Source: Clostridiales bacterium UBA3277 (lineage in GTDB: Bacteria; Bacillota; Clostridia; Oscillospirales; Oscillospiraceae). Taken from it: a stretch of 9,392 nucleotides of DNA. The stretch covers positions 2,955 through 12,346 of the forward strand of contig DETX01000103.1 in NCBI GenBank assembly GCA_002362145.1. Direction: 5' to 3'. The position numbers were made by a program, and so were the translations under genes. The notes below the pieces were generated by a model. That model did not search any database and had not been told where the DNA came from. It was given only the letters and a program-made list of their open reading frames with translations. Within the stretch, counting starts at the first letter, position 1, and every line of letters begins with the position of its first letter. Below, piece by piece: positions 5,289-9,392 of the stretch.

Positions 5289-6647
5289 TTATTTCTCTTC
5301 CCCCAGGAAGGCATCCAGCAGCCGTTCCATATGGATGCTCCGGCTGGCCTTGAACAGGATCACGTCTCCGGGCCTGACCGCGCTTTTCAGGGCCGCCACC
5401 AGCTCATCCTGGTCCAGGAAGGCCCGGCCCCGGCTCTCCGGCATACCACCGGTGATGGTGCCATCGGTAATCCTGGCGGCATGGGGCCCGTAGGCAAAGA
5501 CCAGGTCCGCTTTTTCCGCGGCAATGCGGCCGATGCGGTAGTGCTCGGCATTGGCGCAGTCCCCCAGCTCCAGCATATCCCCCAGCACCGCGATGTGCCG
5601 GCCGGTTTTATTGCCCAGAACGCTCAGGGCCGCGGCCATGGACTCGGGGCCGGCATTGTAGCAGTCCTTGATGATGGTCACGCCGTTTTTCTGGAAGATC
5701 TCCTGGCGGCCGGACAGATTGTGGAAATGGCCCAGTCTTTCACCGATCTTTTCCGTGGGGACCACCAGCTTCAATCCCACGGAAATGGCGGCCAGGGCGT
5801 CGCAGACATAGTGCTCCCCTTCCATGTGCAGCTCCACCGGAATGCTCAGCCTGCCGGCCTCCGCCCGGAAGCGGAGGATGTCCCCGTCCTGGCTGACGTC
5901 ATAGGCCCGGATGTCACAGCCCTCGGTGCTGCCAAAGTAGGTAATGCGCTGTTTGGGATGTTCGTCCAGATTCCGGAGCATGGTGTCGTCGCCGTTGAGA
6001 AGCAGCATTCCCTTTTCGTCCATGCCCTCCACGATCTCCATTTTCGCCTTGCGGATACCCTCCCGGGAGCCCAGGAATTCCATGTGGGCGGTGCCGATGT
6101 TTACGATGACCGCAATGTCCGGGTGGGCGATGTGGGACAGGTAGGAGATTTCTCCAAAGTGGTTCATGCCCATTTCCAGCACGGCCACCTGGGTGTCCTC
6201 CGGCATGGAGAGCACCGCCATGGGCATACCGATGTCGTTATTGTGGTTGGCCGGGGTCTTGTGGACCCGGTAGGTCTCCTCCAAAACGGAGACGATCATC
6301 TCCTTGGTGGTGCTTTTTCCCACAGAGCCGGTGACCGCCACCACCTTGGGATGAATCCGCCGCAGCTCCTCCCGGGCGAGACGGCCCAAGGCGGTGCGGG
6401 GGTCGTCCACATAGATGGCAGGGTAGTCCCCCACCTTCCGGGTGCACAGCACCGCCGCCGCCCCCCGCTCCATGGCGGCGGGGATAAAGTCGTGGCCGTC
6501 CCGGGCGCCCTGGAGCACCACAAACAGCTGCCCCGGCTGAAGGGACCGGGTATCGTTGCCCGCCCCGAAGAACGCGGTTTCCGCGTATTTTTCATCGATC
6601 GTACCGCCGCACCACGCGGCAGCCTGACGAAGGGTAATTTTAGCCAT
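5289..6647 (-). CDS. murF: MurF, UDP-MurNAc-tripeptide:D-Ala-D-Ala ligase
   Basis: MurF adds D-Ala-D-Ala to UDP-MurNAc-tripeptide with ATP, the last cytoplasmic step of precursor synthesis. The 452 residues show the three Mur ligase domains. The N-terminal domain has NDTRSLQPGQLFVVLQG (31-47) and HDFIPAAMERGA (52-63). The central ATPase has the P-loop TGSVGKSTTKE (106-116), NHNNDIGMP (134-142), EMGMNHFGEI (158-167) and NIGTAHMEFLGSREGI (183-198). The C-terminal domain has DCYNAGPESM (328-337) and LGDMLELGD (355-363). The P-loop has Ser in place of the more usual Thr after Lys111, a conservative change. The start overlaps the 3' end of murE by 8 nt and has only a modest GAGGAA site, which suggests translational coupling to murE. 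Confidence 0.98.
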   Translation of the reverse strand: MAKITLRQAAAWCGGTIDEKYAETAFFGAGNDTRSLQPGQLFVVLQGARDGHDFIPAAMERGAAAVLCTRKVGDYPAIYVDDPRTALGRLAREELRRIHPKVVAVTGSVGKSTTKEMIVSVLEETYRVHKTPANHNNDIGMPMAVLSMPEDTQVAVLEMGMNHFGEISYLSHIAHPDIAVIVNIGTAHMEFLGSREGIRKAKMEIVEGMDEKGMLLLNGDDTMLRNLDEHPKQRITYFGSTEGCDIRAYDVSQDGDILRFRAEAGRLSIPVELHMEGEHYVCDALAAISVGLKLVVPTEKIGERLGHFHNLSGRQEIFQKNGVTIIKDCYNAGPESMAAALSVLGNKTGRHIAVLGDMLELGDCANAEHYRIGRIAAEKADLVFAYGPHAARITDGTITGGMPESRGRAFLDQDELVAALKSAVRPGDVILFKASRSIHMERLLDAFLGEEK

Positions 6648-8100
6648 GCAAATTCCTCAATTCTGACAGGTGCGCTGCCACTTCTTCCCGCTCATCCAGG
6701 TGAATCTTATGTCCGCCTATGTCCTGATAGGTCTCGTGGCCCTTTCCCGCCAGTACAATTATATCATCTTTTTTCCCAATGTCCATAGCATATCTGATGG
6801 CCTTGCGGCGATCTTCTATGACAAAATATTCCCCGTATTCCTCTTTTACCCCTTTGAGGATATCTTCGATAATGGCCATGGGGTCCTCCATCCGGGGATT
6901 GTCAGAGGTGATGATGGCAATGTCCGAGAGGGAGACCCCGATTTTTCCCATGATCGGACGCTTCAAAGGGTCCCGGTCGCCGCCGCAGCCGAATACAGCG
7001 ATGAGCCGCCCCTTACAGAAATCCCGCACCGAGGTGAGGATGTTTTCCAGGCCGTCGGGGGTGTGGGCGTAGTCAATGAGCACGGAATAGGGGGTTTCCG
7101 GGGTGGGCACCACCTCCACCCGGCCCTTCACCCCCTGAGCGGTTTTCAGGGCGTCGGCGCAGGCCTTCAGCGAAATGCCCAGGGCCCGGGCGATGCCCAG
7201 GACCGTCAGGGCGTTATACACCGTAAATCGGCCGGGGATGGGGAGGCTAACGCTCTCCCGCTCCCCGCCGCAGACGGCGGTGAAGCGAACGCCCTCGGAA
7301 AAAAGCTCCTCATCCTGGGCGTACAGATCCGCGGGGCCCCTGGCGGAGGTTGTGAGCACCGGGCAGTCTGCCGCCGCCAGCATCCGGGGGGCGTAGGGAT
7401 CGTCCCGGTTGATGACCGCCCTGCCGCACCGGCGGAAGAGCTCCGCCTTGGCCTGGCAGTAGGCGTCCATGGTCTTATGGAAGTCCAGATGGTCCTCCGT
7501 CAGGTTCGTAAAGGCCGCCACGTCAAAGTGGATGCCGCCGATGCGCTCCAAGGTGATGGCGTGGCTGGACACCTCCATGATCACATGGGTGCAGCCCGCG
7601 TCCCGCATTCTGGCGAACAGGCTTTGAAGCTCAAAGCTCTCCGGCGTGGTGCGCTCAGTGGGAAGGACAGTGTCTCCGATGAGGTTCGCCATGGTGCCCA
7701 CCAGGCCGACCTTGGCCCCCAGGGTCTTTTCCAGGACCTGCTTGAGAAGCAGCGTGGAGGAGGTCTTGCCATTGGTGCCGGTGACGCCGATGACGGTCAT
7801 GGACCTGGCCGGATGGCTGAAAAAATTGCAGCCGATGAGGGCCAGAGCCAGCCGGTCCGAAGAAACCCGCACATAGGGCACATCCTCCTGGGGCGGCTTT
7901 GCCGTGACCACGACGGCGGCCCCCCGGGCCAGGGCCATGGGGATGAAGCGGTTCCCGTCGGAGGCAAAGCCCGACACCGCCACGAAAAGGCTTCCGGGGG
8001 TCACCCGGCGGGAATCGTAGTAAACATCCGAAATATTCATCTCCGGGTCGGCGTTCCACTCGAGAACGTCCAACCCGCTGAGCAATGCTTTCAGTTTCAT
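6640..8100 (-). CDS. murE: MurE, UDP-MurNAc-L-Ala-D-Glu:meso-diaminopimelate ligase
   Basis: MurE adds the third stem amino acid to UDP-MurNAc-L-Ala-D-Glu using ATP. The 486 residues fit the family. Visible are YYDSRRVTPGSLFVAV (27-42), the P-loop VTGTNGKTSS (106-115), ERTTPES (149-155), EVSSHA (176-181), NLTEDHLDFH (199-208) and YCQAKAELF (214-222), in which Lys218 fits the carbamylated lysine. IDYAHTPDGLENIL (342-355), GCGGDRDPLKR (371-381), SDNPRMEDP (399-407) and AGKGHE (451-456) follow. DNPR (400-403) is the motif that binds meso-diaminopimelate; L-Lys enzymes lack its Arg. I therefore infer mDAP specificity. The start has GGAGGAG close upstream and lies 17 nt after the PBP stop. Confidence 0.97.
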   Translation of the reverse strand: MKLKALLSGLDVLEWNADPEMNISDVYYDSRRVTPGSLFVAVSGFASDGNRFIPMALARGAAVVVTAKPPQEDVPYVRVSSDRLALALIGCNFFSHPARSMTVIGVTGTNGKTSSTLLLKQVLEKTLGAKVGLVGTMANLIGDTVLPTERTTPESFELQSLFARMRDAGCTHVIMEVSSHAITLERIGGIHFDVAAFTNLTEDHLDFHKTMDAYCQAKAELFRRCGRAVINRDDPYAPRMLAAADCPVLTTSARGPADLYAQDEELFSEGVRFTAVCGGERESVSLPIPGRFTVYNALTVLGIARALGISLKACADALKTAQGVKGRVEVVPTPETPYSVLIDYAHTPDGLENILTSVRDFCKGRLIAVFGCGGDRDPLKRPIMGKIGVSLSDIAIITSDNPRMEDPMAIIEDILKGVKEEYGEYFVIEDRRKAIRYAMDIGKKDDIIVLAGKGHETYQDIGGHKIHLDEREEVAAHLSELRNLHG

Positions 8101-8117
8101 TGTTTCTCCTCCGATTG

Positions 8118-9392
8118 TTAGTCATGGGCCCCGGGATCGGTAAATTTCAGGGTGACGGTGGTGCCCATGGGAACTGAGGTTCCCTTTTCGGCGCTCTGTC
8201 CGGTGACCACGGCAGCGGGGTCCGGATTGCCGGTATAGAGCAGGTACAGCCCCTCCGCCGCCCCGGCGGCCCCATCCCGGGTCATGCCCGTAAAGTCCGG
8301 CACGGTCACATTTCCCTCCTCCGGCACTTCGTCCAGATAGCACAGGATCTCGCTGCCGCCGGGAATCCATCCTCCGGGGGCGGGGAGCTGGCCGGTGACC
8401 GTTTCTCCCGTGCCGGAGAATTTCACCGTCAGACCATTATTCTTTAGTTTATCCCGAACTTCGCTCTGTGTCAAGCCGGACATATCCTCCACCAGAATCT
8501 CCCGGCTCTGAATATCCGCCTCCGACCAACTCCGCTCCACGCCCAGATAGGGCAGGATGTCCGAGAGCACCGCCCCCACCGTGGGGGCCGCCATGACGCC
8601 GCCGGAAATATAGATGCCGGTGGTTCGGGACGGCGTATCCAAGGCCACCAGGGTCACATACTCCGGGTCCTCCATGGGGGCGATGCCCACAAAGGAGACG
8701 ATCTTGTCCTGGACCCGCTGGCCGTTTTCATCAAATACGTCGATCTTCTCGCTGGTGCCGGTCTTGCCGCCGATGGAGAAGCCCGCCACGGCGGCGTTTT
8801 TGGCCGTGCCCTCGGTGACCACGGACTTGATCAGCGCGCGCATGGTGTCGGAGGTCTCCTGAGAAATGGTCCTGCGGACCACGGTGGGCTCAGATTTGAG
8901 GATGGTGTTTCCCTCCGGGTCCATCACCTCGGAGACGATGTACGGTTCCAGCAGCTCTCCGCCGTTGACCACCGAAGAGATGGCCCGGACAAGCTGCAAG
9001 GGCGTGAGCTTGAAGGTCTGGCCGAAGGACCCGGAGGTCAGGGAGGCGGTGCCCCATTTGTCGGTGTTCACCACCAGGGATTTGTCAAAGAAAACGCCCT
9101 TGCTCTCCCCCGCCAGGTCGATGCCCGTCTTTTCCAGCACGCCGAAGCGCTGGACGTAGTCGTAAAACCGCTCGCCCCCCAGCTTCAGGGCGATGTGGGC
9201 GAAGGCGATGTTGCAGGAGTTTTGCAGGGCCTGGGGCGTCTGCTCGGCGCCGTGCCCGGCGGAGCGCCAGCAGTGGAGCCGCTGGGACCGCCCGGGGATC
9301 TGCTCAGAGCCGGAACAGTGAAAGTTCGTGTTTAAGTCGATGGCCCCGCAGTCCAGGGCCGCCGCCATGGTCAGCACCTTGAAGGTGGAGCC
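8118..9392 (-). CDS. ftsI: Class B penicillin-binding protein, SpoVD/FtsI type, C-terminal part (5' end outside window)
   Basis: This is a D,D-transpeptidase that crosslinks septal or spore-cortex peptidoglycan. The reading frame stays open to the window edge, so the 424 visible residues are the C-terminal part and the true start lies beyond 9392. The visible part opens with GSTFKVLTMAAALD; numbering from this Gly as 1, Ser2 of STFK is the active-site serine. SCN (59-61) is the SxN motif and KTGTS (210-214) the KTG motif, so the catalytic triad of motifs is complete. Two PASTA domains follow, at about 300-355 and 362-417. PASTA tails are typical of Gram-positive division and sporulation PBPs and bind wall or contact partners. 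The gene is the first in the visible unit, 17 nt before murE. Whether it is the vegetative PBP (FtsI/PbpB) or SpoVD cannot be settled from this fragment. Its N-terminal membrane anchor and dimerisation domain are not visible. Confidence 0.95.
   Translation of the reverse strand, partial: GSTFKVLTMAAALDCGAIDLNTNFHCSGSEQIPGRSQRLHCWRSAGHGAEQTPQALQNSCNIAFAHIALKLGGERFYDYVQRFGVLEKTGIDLAGESKGVFFDKSLVVNTDKWGTASLTSGSFGQTFKLTPLQLVRAISSVVNGGELLEPYIVSEVMDPEGNTILKSEPTVVRRTISQETSDTMRALIKSVVTEGTAKNAAVAGFSIGGKTGTSEKIDVFDENGQRVQDKIVSFVGIAPMEDPEYVTLVALDTPSRTTGIYISGGVMAAPTVGAVLSDILPYLGVERSWSEADIQSREILVEDMSGLTQSEVRDKLKNNGLTVKFSGTGETVTGQLPAPGGWIPGGSEILCYLDEVPEEGNVTVPDFTGMTRDGAAGAAEGLYLLYTGNPDPAAVVTGQSAEKGTSVPMGTTVTLKFTDPGAHD

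Noticed and set aside
3472..5493. 673-codon open frame on the plus strand, opposite ftsW and mraY
   Set aside because: It is rich in His, Gln and Gly, has no recognisable domain and lies wholly antisense to two certain genes. GC-rich codon use leaves the opposite strand poor in stop codons.
5277..6788. 503-codon open frame on the plus strand, opposite murF
   Set aside because: Antisense shadow of murF with His/Gly/Asp-rich composition and no motif.
6670..8121. 483-codon open frame on the plus strand, opposite murE
   Set aside because: Antisense shadow of murE; no domain seen.
9367..9377. GTG at 9377 or ATG at 9369 as the start of the PBP gene
   Set aside because: The frame stays open to the window edge and includes the active-site STFK motif before these codons, so the real start lies outside the window.

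Overview
The window is a compact stretch of a division and cell wall (dcw) gene cluster. All genes lie on the minus strand, so transcription runs from position 9392 toward position 1. In that direction the order is: class B penicillin-binding protein (SpoVD/FtsI type, 5' end outside the window), murE, murF, mraY, ftsW/spoVE, murG, divIB (ftsQ), ftsZ (3' end outside the window).

The window suggests a GC-rich member of the Firmicutes, most likely class Clostridia and perhaps an Oscillospiraceae-type gut anaerobe. The reasons are the Gram-positive gene order, the strong AGGAGG-type ribosome binding sites, the PASTA-tailed SpoVD-like PBP, the DivIB-type FtsQ and the SpoVE-like FtsW. The family-level placement is inference. 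MurE carries the DNPR motif associated with meso-diaminopimelate, so the peptidoglycan stem peptide is probably of the mDAP type.

Layout: the seven genes from the PBP to divIB look like one transcription unit. Gaps are 17 nt (PBP-murE), an 8 nt overlap (murE-murF), 14 nt (murF-mraY), 30 nt (mraY-ftsW), a 4 nt ATGA overlap (ftsW-murG) and 116 nt (murG-divIB). A 178 nt AT-rich gap separates divIB from ftsZ and contains a good sigma-A-type promoter for ftsZ. No gene-free stretch exceeds 178 nt, and I saw no tRNA, rRNA, CRISPR array, mobile element or strong intrinsic terminator.

The genes form one pathway. MurE and MurF finish the UDP-MurNAc-pentapeptide, MraY loads it on undecaprenyl phosphate (lipid I), and MurG adds GlcNAc (lipid II). 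FtsW polymerises glycan and the PBP crosslinks it. DivIB and FtsZ belong to the divisome that places this synthesis at midcell.

Compared with the Bacillus subtilis arrangement, murD is absent between mraY and ftsW, murB is absent between murG and divIB, and ftsA is absent before ftsZ. I found no evidence of a previously undescribed system. The points most worth a second look are the missing murD, the altered extracytoplasmic motif in FtsW, the repeat-built basic tail of DivIB, and the ftsZ promoter region with its inverted repeat.
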